In this document: one piece after another, positions 1 to 7,318 of the stretch
Numbering within the stretch: the first letter of the stretch is position 1
How the letters are laid out: each line of letters begins with the position of its first letter
Assembly: GCF_051233475.1 (NCBI RefSeq)
Contig: NZ_JBKFGH010000004.1
Coordinates: 124,001-188,000, forward strand
Origin: Bacillus_BU sp051233475
Lineage (GTDB): Bacteria; Bacillota; Bacilli; Bacillales; Cytobacillaceae
Direction: 5' to 3'
Length of the DNA stretch: 64,000 nucleotides
Translations under genes and position numbers: made by a program
The notes under the pieces: model-generated
Databases searched by the model: none
The model's input: only the letters and a program-made list of their open reading frames with translations
Told to the model about the DNA's origin: nothing

Positions 1-671
1 GTGCCGGGAAATCAACCTTAATGAATATCATTTCCGGAAAATTGATTACCGATGTTGGTTCAGTCTCAATTGATGGAAAAAATGTAACAACTGTGAAAGA
101 ACATAGACGGGCTAAATTAATTGGACGGGTCTTCCAAGATCCCATGGCAGGTACGGCTCCCCATATGACGATAGAAGAAAATTTAGCGATCGCCTACTCA
201 AGGGTAGGTGTCCGAGGTTTGCGGAGCGGATTATCCAAAAAACGACGAGATTTTTTCAAGGAAAAGCTAGAGATGCTTCATTTGGGTCTTGAAAACCGCC
301 TTCAGGCGAAAGCAGGCTTATTATCTGGTGGGGAGCGTCAAGCTTTGTCACTATTAATGGCTACTTTCACCGAGCCGAAAATTTTACTGCTTGATGAGCA
401 TACCGCAGCTCTTGACCCATCACGGGCTGAATTGGTCACCCAATTAACAAAGGAAATTGTTAATGAATACCATTTGACGACACTTATGGTTACGCACAAT
501 ATGCAGCAAGCTCTTGACCTTGGTAACAGGTTAATCATGATGGATAAGGGTCAAATCATTTTTGAAGCAGATGAAGAAAAGAAGAAAGACTTAACCATTG
601 ATCGATTACTAGAGGAATTCCAACGCATTCGCGGTGAAAAAATGAACAGCGACCGTGCAGTGTTAATTTAA
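1..671 (+). CDS. ABC transporter ATP-binding protein, 5'-truncated
   Basis: The reading frame is open from base 3 and begins inside the Walker A motif (AGKSTL, just before the first internal ATG at 21), so the N-terminus lies outside the window. It shows a Q-loop (VFQDPM), an ABC signature (LSGGERQ), Walker B (ILLLDEHTAALDP) and a switch histidine (VTHN). The SGGERQALSLLMAT and DEHTAALDP wording resembles the COG1101 ATPases that work with a TrpX/COG2984-type substrate-binding protein and a single permease, so an amino-acid or related small-molecule importer is plausible. Its partners would lie upstream. A strong terminator follows. The ATPase role is certain; the substrate is inferred only. 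Confidence 0.85.
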   Translation, partial: AGKSTLMNIISGKLITDVGSVSIDGKNVTTVKEHRRAKLIGRVFQDPMAGTAPHMTIEENLAIAYSRVGVRGLRSGLSKKRRDFFKEKLEMLHLGLENRLQAKAGLLSGGERQALSLLMATFTEPKILLLDEHTAALDPSRAELVTQLTKEIVNEYHLTTLMVTHNMQQALDLGNRLIMMDKGQIIFEADEEKKKDLTIDRLLEEFQRIRGEKMNSDRAVLI

Positions 672-680
672 GAATAATCA

Positions 681-720
681 AAAAAGCATGTCCAGGTTAT
701 AATTGGCGGACATGCTTTTT
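681..720 (+). terminator. Rho-independent terminator of the ABC gene
   Basis: A 13-bp perfect stem (AAAAAGCATGTCC at 681-693, complement at 708-720) ends in a T run that continues past 720. The stem is A/T-flanked, so it may also serve the convergent gene that ends at 725. Confidence 0.85.
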
Positions 721-724
721 TTTA

Positions 725-1135
725 TTAGAACAAGCGAGCTTCTCTTGCAGCAGCAATGCTGTTTCTAGCAAACTCGAACGGATCGCCGACATTCTCCCAG
801 TGCATATACATTAATCTTGGGTTATCAAAGAGCCAGTGATTGTGAAGAGCTGTAACGATAATTCCTCTTCTCCGCAGCGCGGTTAGGAAACGATTAATTT
901 CTTCTTGCAGGATAACCGTTTCACCAAGGTTAAGAGTTTCACCCCTTCTGCTATCTTCAAAAGATAGGGCAAACGGTAAGGCTAAAGGAGATTGAGTTTC
1001 GCGGCCTAAAATGGTAGCTTCAATGTCGCGAAGGCGCTGAACCACGCAAACAGGATCAGTAGTAACAACAACGCCTCCAATAATATTAGCAAGTCGTCGA
1101 CAGGATGAAGATGAGGATGAGGATGAGGATGACAT
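725..1135 (-). CDS. DUF1259 (LppY/LpqO-like) domain protein
   Basis: A 136-residue protein. After a run of ten serines (residues 2-11) it contains the DUF1259-type body: a VVV-TTDPVCVV strand, LGETVILQEEINRFLTALRRRGI, then the typical ITALHNHWLFDNPRLMYMHW block near residues 93-112, rich in histidines. The family is found in secreted or lipoproteins of actinobacteria and in Bacillus; no biochemical role is established to my knowledge. There is no signal peptide. The start is set by ATG at 1135 with an AAAGGGGGG ribosome binding site just upstream (1141-1155 region). It is monocistronic, convergent with the ABC gene. The serine run is coded by a hexanucleotide repeat. Confidence 0.7.
   Translation of the reverse strand: MSSSSSSSSSSCRRLANIIGGVVVTTDPVCVVQRLRDIEATILGRETQSPLALPFALSFEDSRRGETLNLGETVILQEEINRFLTALRRRGIIVTALHNHWLFDNPRLMYMHWENVGDPFEFARNSIAAAREARLF
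1104..1133 (-). repeat. Five-unit GATGAG hexamer repeat in DUF1259 gene start
   Basis: On the plus strand GATGAA, three GATGAG units and GATGAC follow one another without gaps. In the minus-strand gene they code serines directly after the start codon, so unit gain or loss would keep the frame. Confidence 0.8.
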
Positions 1136-1243
1136 TTATAATCCCCCCTTTCAAGCTGTTTGCAATAACATATGAAAGTAGGGAAGGGCTTGTATAGGTT
1201 GGAATATAGTTCAAATAAAAAAGGCTCAGTTTCGATTAGAAAC

Positions 1244-1879
1244 TTAAGCCCTTTGGTTATCGTTTAATAAATGTAAACAAAAATCTAAATCAAGTTGAAG
1301 ATGCTGTTGCATGAGCTGTTCAGCGGTTTGACCATCTCTTGCCTTGATGGCTTCATAAATATGCTCATGCTCTTCAATTAAGAAGGGACGGTTATAGAAA
1401 ACAACTGTTTTGCGAAACAGGTAAATGATCGATTGCATTCGATCGATCATATCAATCATAACCGGATTGTTACTGGCGTTTACAATGATTTCATGAAACC
1501 TCTCGTTCGCTTTCATAATTTCTTCAAACGTTCCCGTTTTCCCAATTTCCACACATTCTTTTAGATTGTCGAGCTCGTTATCAGGTAAATAGGATGCTGC
1601 ACACTTGGCAGAAAATCCTTCTAACAGGATACGAACCTGAAATAAGTTGCGTAAGTCAGTTTCTGTAGGCTTTACAACGATTTTTTTTACGATAAGTCCC
1701 TCGTTTTCTAACCTTCTAATTGATTCACGAATGGGGGTTCGACTAACCCCTAGCTCTTTTGCAAGTTTTTCCTCAACGATCTTTGTTCCACCCTGAAGTT
1801 CTCCATTTAAAATTCTGTCCCGAATAATTTCGTATGATTGATGGTAAGCGGGTCCTGCTTTCTCAGTATCTCGTTTCAA
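1244..1879 (-). CDS. GntR-family (FadR/FCD subfamily) transcriptional regulator
   Basis: It has an N-terminal winged helix (YEIIRDRILNGELQGG, then EKLAKELGVSRTPIRESIRRLENEGLI) followed by an all-helical FCD effector domain with the usual metal/ligand residues (ERFHEIIVNAS; EHEHIYEAIKARD). The frame is open to 1957, but the best start is TTG at 1879, where GAGGTG (1886-1891) sits six bases upstream; this gives about 211 residues, normal for the subfamily. It is divergent from the acid-sugar operon at 2163, and three GTATAC palindromes lie between the two, so it probably represses that operon and itself in response to a hydroxy- or sugar acid. The effector is unknown. Confidence 0.85.
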   Translation of the reverse strand: MKRDTEKAGPAYHQSYEIIRDRILNGELQGGTKIVEEKLAKELGVSRTPIRESIRRLENEGLIVKKIVVKPTETDLRNLFQVRILLEGFSAKCAASYLPDNELDNLKECVEIGKTGTFEEIMKANERFHEIIVNASNNPVMIDMIDRMQSIIYLFRKTVVFYNRPFLIEEHEHIYEAIKARDGQTAEQLMQQHLQLDLDFCLHLLNDNQRA

Positions 1880-1983
1880 GTTATTCACCTCGTCATTCCC
1901 ACTATTACTAGGTTTAATCATACCAAATTTTATATTAAAAAAATACAGGTTGGCCATTCAAGAAAAAAAGGAAAAGAAAAAAC

Positions 1984-2031
1984 GTATACAAAAAATAAAA
2001 AATTGTATACAAAAATTAAATTACCGTATAC
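1984..2031. promoter_or_regulatory. Three GTATAC operators, 21-bp spaced, over divergent promoters
   Basis: GTATAC occurs at 1984-1989, 2005-2010 and 2026-2031; the centre copy is the perfect palindrome TTGTATACAA (2003-2012). Start-to-start distance is exactly 21 bp twice, two helical turns, so all copies face the same side of the DNA. TTGTAT (2003) and TATACA (2027) with an 18-bp spacer could be the promoter for the operon at 2163. GTATAC-centred palindromes suit GntR/FCD regulators; the gene divergent at 1879 is the obvious binder (inference). Confidence 0.6.
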
Positions 2032-2104
2032 AATGTTTTTAGGTAATCTATTTCAATGATCCATTTGATTGATGAAATACAGCCCCTTTTTTTAAAAAGT
2101 AGTC

Positions 2105-2118
2105 TGTAAGCGCATACA
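2105..2118 (+). promoter_or_regulatory. Candidate CcpA catabolite-responsive element (cre)
   Basis: TGTAAGCGCATACA fits the cre consensus TGNAANCGNWNNCA at all fixed positions. It lies in the leader of the acid-sugar operon, 45 bp before the first start codon and downstream of the likely promoter, a usual place for CcpA roadblock repression. Confidence 0.6.
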
Positions 2119-2162
2119 TCCAAGATGATGGACCATTACAAAATTATTAGGGGGAAAGAAAG

Positions 2163-3053
2163 ATGAGAAAAATTGGATTTATTGGCTTAGGAATCATGGG
2201 GAAACCGATGGCATTAAATTTAATTAATGCTGGACATAGTTTAACTGTATTCGATATTAATCAAGACGCTGTAAAAACTTTAGTGAATGCTAGTGCAGTA
2301 GCTGCGACATCACCGAAGGAAGTGGCCGAAAACAGTGAGATTATTATCACCATGCTTCCGGCAAATAAGCACGTAAAAGAAGTAGTACTAGGTGAGAATG
2401 GAATTATTCATAGTGCAAAAGAAGGTACAGTCGTAATCGATATGAGTTCCATTACACCAGTTGTATCTAAAGAAATTGCCAATGAACTTGCAAAACAGGG
2501 CATCGAAATGCTCGATGCACCGGTTAGTGGGGGAGAACCTAAAGCAATAGATGGTACATTAGCGATTATGGTTGGTGGGAAGGAAGAAGTCTTTGAAAGT
2601 GTGAAAGACGTTCTTTATGGAATGGGAAAAGATGTGACTTTGGTTGGCGGGAACGGCTGTGGAACAACAGCGAAACTAGCAAACCAGGTAATTGTTAATT
2701 TAAATATTGCCGCGATGTCTGAAGCCCTAGTATTAGCAGCGAAAGCAGGAATTGATATTAACAAAATGTATCAAGCCATTAGGAGCGGACTAGCTGGAAG
2801 TACGGTTCTTGATGCAAAGGTTCCATTAATTCTTGAAAGAAATTTCGTTCCAGGTGGAAGAATTGATATAAACCTTAAGGATATAACAAATGTTATGGAA
2901 ACGGCCCATGAAATTGGCGTTCCGCTTCCATTATCCAGCCAGCTTTTAGAAATTTTCCATGCACTAAAGGTAGATGGAAAAGCCGGCGATGATCATGGTG
3001 GAATTGTGCAATATTATGAAAAGTTAGCAAATGTTGAAGTAAGGGGATCTTAA
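2163..3053 (+). CDS. Beta-hydroxyacid dehydrogenase (2-hydroxy-3-oxopropionate reductase/threonate dehydrogenase type)
   Basis: A 296-residue NAD(P)-dependent enzyme with the family layout: Rossmann motif GFIGLGIMGKPMALNL (residues 5-20), substrate-binding DAPVSGGEPKA near 120, and the catalytic lysine in GTTAKLANQ near 170. Relatives include GarR, 3-hydroxyisobutyrate dehydrogenase and LtnD/DenD, which oxidise four-carbon acids for DUF1537 kinases. The next gene, three bases downstream, is such a kinase, so oxidation of a tetronate-type acid at C2 is the likely job, though GarR-type activity cannot be excluded. AGGGGGAAAG precedes the ATG. First gene of the operon under GntR and probable CcpA control. 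Confidence 0.8.
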   Translation: MRKIGFIGLGIMGKPMALNLINAGHSLTVFDINQDAVKTLVNASAVAATSPKEVAENSEIIITMLPANKHVKEVVLGENGIIHSAKEGTVVIDMSSITPVVSKEIANELAKQGIEMLDAPVSGGEPKAIDGTLAIMVGGKEEVFESVKDVLYGMGKDVTLVGGNGCGTTAKLANQVIVNLNIAAMSEALVLAAKAGIDINKMYQAIRSGLAGSTVLDAKVPLILERNFVPGGRIDINLKDITNVMETAHEIGVPLPLSSQLLEIFHALKVDGKAGDDHGGIVQYYEKLANVEVRGS

Positions 3054-3056
3054 GCT

Positions 3057-4490
3057 ATGACAAATGGCCAAGTATTAGTAAAGGATGTTTTTGCCAACAT
3101 TCCGGAAGTAAATGAAAGCGCTATAAGTGAGTTGCTTAACCTTCAATTAACAGACCTAAATAAAAAAATCATTGTTCTGGATGATGATCCAACTGGTGTT
3201 CAAACAGTTCATAATATTTCAGTTTACACGGATTGGACAGTCGATAGCCTTGAAAAGGGCTTTTTAGAAGAGAACTCGATGTTCTTCCTGTTAACCAATT
3301 CACGAGGATTTACAGCAGCAGAAACTGAAGCGGTTCATCAAGAAATTGCTGCAAATGCAGTGGAGGTCGCCAAAAAGCATAATAAGGAATTTATTATGAT
3401 TAGCCGTGGCGACTCGACTTTAAGAGGACATTATCCTCTTGAAACAAAGGTGTTAAAGGAAACCATCGAATCAAATTCTGAGATGGTGTTTGATGGAGAA
3501 GTGATTCTACCATTTTTTAAAGAAGGTGGCAGATTCACGATTAATAATATTCATTACGTGCAATATGATAATGAATTAGTGCCGGCTGGAGAAACGGAAT
3601 TTGCAAAGGACCGGACTTTTGGATATACAAAATCCCATTTAGGTGAGTGGGTGGAGGAAAAATCCAACGGTGAGTATAAAGCCGACAACACAATCTATAT
3701 TTCCCTAGAGGACATTAGATCTTTAGAAATTGACAAAATTACGAACCAATTGTTGGAAGTAAATCATTTTAATAAAGTTGTTGTTAATGCAGTCGACTAT
3801 GTGGATGTAAAGATCTTTACCATAGCGCTAATAAATGCGATAAAAAAGGGTAAAAACTTTATGTTTAGAAGTGCAGCCGCGTTAACAAAAGTCATCGGGG
3901 GAGTAAGTGACAGGGGCTTGCTTACCAAAGCTGAGCTCATAAAGGAAGAATCCAATCATGGTGGCCTTATCATTGTTGGTTCTCATGTTAAAAAGACTAC
4001 TGAGCAGCTGGAAGAATTAATGAACTGTGATTCTATTGAATTTATTGAATTTAATGTTCATCTTGTGTTGGAGCCTGAAAAATTCCAAACAGAAGTTAAT
4101 AGAATTATCGAAACATGTGAAAGCCTAATTCGCTCGGGGAAAAATGTAGCCGTTTACACAAAGAGGGAGAGGCTTGATCTTGGAGAAGGAATGAAAGAGG
4201 AGGAATTAAAGCTTTCAGTAAAAATATCAGATGCTGTTACAAGTATTGTTCAAAAATTAACAGTAAGACCAAAGTATATTATTGCTAAAGGTGGTATAAC
4301 CTCAAGTGATATTGGTACTAAGGGACTTTCAGTAAAAAGAGCAAATGTAGCAGGACAAATTAAACCAGGTATCCCAGTATGGGTTACCGGAGATGAAAGC
4401 AAATTCCCGCAAATAGCCTATATCATATTCCCAGGAAATGTAGGAACGAAAGATACCCTGCGTGAAGTTGCAGAAATCCTAAATGCGTAA
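3057..4490 (+). CDS. Four-carbon acid sugar kinase family protein (OtnK/DUF1537)
   Basis: A 477-residue protein with the signature of the family: DDDPTGVQTVH near residues 42-52, LLTNSRGFTAAE, SRGDSTLRGHYPLE near 120, then a C-terminal nucleotide-binding half with KGGITSSDIGTKGL and PGNVGTKDTL. The family (Zhang et al. 2016, 3-oxo-tetronate kinases) phosphorylates 3-oxo acids made by the partner dehydrogenase. It lies three bases after the dehydrogenase and 66 bases before a GntP permease. The aldolase (OtnC) and isomerase (OtnI) that usually complete the pathway are not in this operon. The substrate stereochemistry cannot be told from sequence. Confidence 0.85.
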   Translation: MTNGQVLVKDVFANIPEVNESAISELLNLQLTDLNKKIIVLDDDPTGVQTVHNISVYTDWTVDSLEKGFLEENSMFFLLTNSRGFTAAETEAVHQEIAANAVEVAKKHNKEFIMISRGDSTLRGHYPLETKVLKETIESNSEMVFDGEVILPFFKEGGRFTINNIHYVQYDNELVPAGETEFAKDRTFGYTKSHLGEWVEEKSNGEYKADNTIYISLEDIRSLEIDKITNQLLEVNHFNKVVVNAVDYVDVKIFTIALINAIKKGKNFMFRSAAALTKVIGGVSDRGLLTKAELIKEESNHGGLIIVGSHVKKTTEQLEELMNCDSIEFIEFNVHLVLEPEKFQTEVNRIIETCESLIRSGKNVAVYTKRERLDLGEGMKEEELKLSVKISDAVTSIVQKLTVRPKYIIAKGGITSSDIGTKGLSVKRANVAGQIKPGIPVWVTGDESKFPQIAYIIFPGNVGTKDTLREVAEILNA

Positions 4491-4556
4491 GAAAATAAAC
4501 TATTGAACACTAAAATTTATAAATAAGCAATACACATACATCTAGGGGGAAGAGTA

Positions 4557-5921
4557 ATGGAGTCATTGTTTGGATTGTCACATGAAACAAGTCTGCTTAT
4601 CTATGCTGTCCTTGCAATTGTAGGTTTAATCGTCTTAATTGCTAAGTTTAATACGAATCCTTTCGTAGCACTAATCGTAGCCGCATTATTTATGGGGTTA
4701 ATTTCCGGAATGAAGCTACCTGATATTGTTACTTCCTTTCAAGAGGGAGTTGCCGGTGTATTAGGATTTATCTCGATTGTACTCGGGCTCGGAACAATGC
4801 TTGGGAAAATGATGGCAGAATCAGGCGGAGCAGAGCGAGTTGCCCGTACGTTAGTTAAAGTGTTTGGGGAAAAAAATGTCCATTGGGCGATGATGGTTGT
4901 AGCCTTGATATGTGGTATTCCTGTATTTTTCCAAGTTGGGGTTGTTCTATTAATACCATTAGTATTTGTAATTGCAAAACATACAGGTACATCGTTACTT
5001 AAAATTGGTCTTTCACTCGTGGCAGGGCTTGCAGTAGTACACAGTCTTGTACCTCCACACCCTGCAGCAATGTTAGCGGTTGGCATATTTGAAGCTGACT
5101 TAGGTAAAACGATTTTCTTAGCAATGCTCGTAGCATTACCTGCAGCTGCAGTAGCGGGTCCAATTTACGGCTCTTATATTTCCAAAAAAATAAAAGTGGA
5201 GCCATCAGGCGATCTTGTTGATCAGTTTACTAAGACACAACGAAAAGAAGAAGATCTACCTGGATTTGGTATCACTATTTTTACAATATTACTTCCTGTT
5301 TTATTAATGTTAACGGCAACAATCGTAGATTTAAACTATCCGGCAGAAAATACATTCCGCCAAGTAGTTGATTTTATCGGTAGTCCAGTAGTTGCTCTTT
5401 TATTATCTCTTATCTTTTCATTTTACTCATTCGGATTTGCCCGAGGTTTTAATGGAAAAGACATTTTGAAATTTACAAATGATTGCCTTGGACCTGTTGC
5501 ATCGATTGTACTTCTTATCGGTGCGGGCGGTGGATTTAACAAGGTTTTAACAGCTAGTGGGGTAGGCGATGCAATTGCTCAATTTGCTTCAGATGCCCAT
5601 CTTTCTCCAATTGTATTAGCGTTTTTGATTGCTGGTTTGATTCGAGCTGCTGTAGGCTCAGCAACTGTTGCAATGACTACAGCAGCAGGCATAGTGGCAC
5701 CAATAGCAGCGACCATGCCTGGAGTAAGCCCGGAATTATTAGTTCTTTCAGTAGGTGCAGGCTCGATTATGCTTTCCCATGTGAACGATTCAGGATTTTG
5801 GCTAATTAAAGAGTTCTTTAATATGTCAGTACCTGACACATTAAAGACATGGACGGTTATGGAAACAATCCTTTCGTTTGTCGCATTCGGCATGGTTTTA
5901 TTACTCGATTTATTTATGTAA
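4557..5921 (+). CDS. GntP-family permease (gluconate/acid-sugar transporter)
   Basis: A 454-residue integral membrane protein with about 12-14 hydrophobic segments. Family features are the GMKLPDIVTSFQEGVAGVLGFISIVLGLG stretch in the first third, VHSLVPPHPA near 165, and the C-terminal RAAVGSATVAMTTAAGIVAP and LSHVNDSGFWLIKEFF segments. GntP proteins import gluconate and related sugar acids with protons. Its place after the dehydrogenase and kinase indicates that it brings in the operon's substrate. AGGGGGAAGAGTA precedes the ATG. The operon ends at a strong terminator directly after it. Confidence 0.9.
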   Translation: MESLFGLSHETSLLIYAVLAIVGLIVLIAKFNTNPFVALIVAALFMGLISGMKLPDIVTSFQEGVAGVLGFISIVLGLGTMLGKMMAESGGAERVARTLVKVFGEKNVHWAMMVVALICGIPVFFQVGVVLLIPLVFVIAKHTGTSLLKIGLSLVAGLAVVHSLVPPHPAAMLAVGIFEADLGKTIFLAMLVALPAAAVAGPIYGSYISKKIKVEPSGDLVDQFTKTQRKEEDLPGFGITIFTILLPVLLMLTATIVDLNYPAENTFRQVVDFIGSPVVALLLSLIFSFYSFGFARGFNGKDILKFTNDCLGPVASIVLLIGAGGGFNKVLTASGVGDAIAQFASDAHLSPIVLAFLIAGLIRAAVGSATVAMTTAAGIVAPIAATMPGVSPELLVLSVGAGSIMLSHVNDSGFWLIKEFFNMSVPDTLKTWTVMETILSFVAFGMVLLLDLFM

Positions 5922-5935
5922 ATGGATGGCTTTTG

Positions 5936-5966
5936 AAGTCCTGATGCGATTGCATCAGGACTTTTT
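5936..5966 (+). terminator. Terminator of acid-sugar operon (bidirectional)
   Basis: A 12-bp perfect stem AAGTCCTGATGC (5936-5947) with its complement at 5952-5963, four-base loop and T run. It also closes the convergent germination operon that ends at 5971. Confidence 0.85.
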
Positions 5967-5970
5967 ACCT

Positions 5971-7083
5971 TTAGTCGGTTGACTTAGTTGTATTCACTTT
6001 TTTATCGCGTAAGAAAATCATAACAAGCAGCATGAATACTAATGGAATAAAGGCTCCCATTAGTAGGTTTAACGGAACGTAGGATTGAAATAGAAACTCG
6101 TTAAATTCGGCATAATTATTAGCAAATAATAACGCGCCAACACCAATCAGCCATGACAATGGAATAACCAACGGTTGGTACGACGATAGCTTTAGGACCT
6201 GTCCAATTCCGAGGCTTAGTCCGTAAAAAAATAGTGATATTCGAATCATCGATCCTACCGTCCAAAACAGAATTGCAATCGTATCAAAGCGATTAATGAC
6301 CTCTCCAGCGGCAATATAACGAACTTCTGAGAAAGTTGGAAAGGCCATTTTTGCCGCTTCGACAGGTCCAAACAGTGCAATCGGACCTGTAATCGGACCA
6401 AGAAGAAAAAGCAGCGTTATCATTGCCGTCCATATTCCGGTTTTTACTAGTTTTTTTGGACGTTCTACATAAGGAAGGATCATTCCCAAGATCACAAATT
6501 CACCAAACCAAGCCATCACTGTTAGGGAGCCAATGGCAACAGGGCGCAATCCATTCCCTAATATAGGTAACAGATTCGAGTAATCTTTATTTTGACCCAT
6601 GGTTAACAGTACTACTGCAATGGCGAAAATAACTAGGACAGGTAGCATGATTTGATTTAACCTTCCAAGCGTCTCTAATCCAAGATAAACAATAAAAGCC
6701 GTTAGAAGGAGAATGACGGCAACAAATGCCCATGTCGGTGTTTCCGGCATAATTCTTTTATACGCTTCTGCAAATAATCTTGTGCCTAATATAACCATGA
6801 TATAAAAATACAGAAGATAAAGAATTCCAATCAGTTTTCCAAGCCAAGAGAAATGTTGAAATAAGATTTCAATCAAGGTTAACCCAGGAAATGTTTGGGA
6901 CAATTTTACTAAAGCCAAAATACCAATTAGACCCAGGAAGGTTCCGACGATGGCAGCGATCCATCCGTCCTGTCGACTTTGGGAGAAAATCACGGTTAAA
7001 ATTACTAAGTGGCCAATAATCGTTAAGGATGTGATGGCCAGCATGGCTGCTTGAATATTGCTTATTCTGCCACGTTCAATCAT
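5971..7083 (-). CDS. Spore germination receptor B subunit (GerAB/GerKB type)
   Basis: An endospore germination permease of about 370 residues with ten predicted membrane segments, of the APC-related GerAB family. Family-like stretches are ISNIQAAMLAITSLT near the N-terminus and LLFANNYAEFNEFL near the C-terminus. B subunits bind the germinant in the spore inner membrane. The frame opens at TTG 7098, but GGAGG lies inside those first codons and points to ATG 7083 as the real start. It is the last gene of an A-C-D-B operon, the gerK order plus a small gene. The germinant cannot be inferred. Confidence 0.9.
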   Translation of the reverse strand: MIERGRISNIQAAMLAITSLTIIGHLVILTVIFSQSRQDGWIAAIVGTFLGLIGILALVKLSQTFPGLTLIEILFQHFSWLGKLIGILYLLYFYIMVILGTRLFAEAYKRIMPETPTWAFVAVILLLTAFIVYLGLETLGRLNQIMLPVLVIFAIAVVLLTMGQNKDYSNLLPILGNGLRPVAIGSLTVMAWFGEFVILGMILPYVERPKKLVKTGIWTAMITLLFLLGPITGPIALFGPVEAAKMAFPTFSEVRYIAAGEVINRFDTIAILFWTVGSMIRISLFFYGLSLGIGQVLKLSSYQPLVIPLSWLIGVGALLFANNYAEFNEFLFQSYVPLNLLMGAFIPLVFMLLVMIFLRDKKVNTTKSTD

Positions 7084-7099
7084 AATGTGAACCTCCAAT

Positions 7100-7315
7100 T
7101 CATTCTTCGAGCGGACTCAATCCATTTAAAAGACTAGCGATAGAAGCGTCATTGTAATTGAAAATTAAAAATATCCCGCCTAAGATCGCTAGACTTATAA
7201 TTCCAACTTGAACCTTTAATGTTTTATAATCTTCCTTTTTCCATACAAAGTAGGCGTGAATCCCGGAGGAAAGGAGTACTAATCCAATGAAAAAAAGACT
7301 AAATAAAATATCCAT
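7100..7315 (-). CDS. Small two-helix membrane protein of the ger operon (D-type subunit)
   Basis: A 71-residue protein with two hydrophobic helices (about residues 2-24 and 36-55) around a short charged loop (WKKEDYKTLK). It starts three bases after the C-subunit stop with GAGGTAA as ribosome binding site and ends just before the B subunit. Small two-TM proteins in this setting were described in Bacillus ger operons as D subunits that modulate germination (Ramirez-Peralta et al. 2013). Size, topology and position fit; the sequence itself is poorly conserved, so the call rests mainly on context. Confidence 0.7.
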   Translation of the reverse strand: MDILFSLFFIGLVLLSSGIHAYFVWKKEDYKTLKVQVGIISLAILGGIFLIFNYNDASIASLLNGLSPLEE

Positions 7316-7318
7316 AGA

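Noticed and set aside
725..1135. Poly-serine run as a low-complexity artefact or non-coding repeat
   Set aside because: The frame continues into a recognisable DUF1259 body and has a good ribosome site, so the repeat is part of a gene.
1880..1957. Longer GntR protein starting at 1957
   Set aside because: GAGGTG at 1886-1891 points to TTG 1879, and the extra residues are not like the family.
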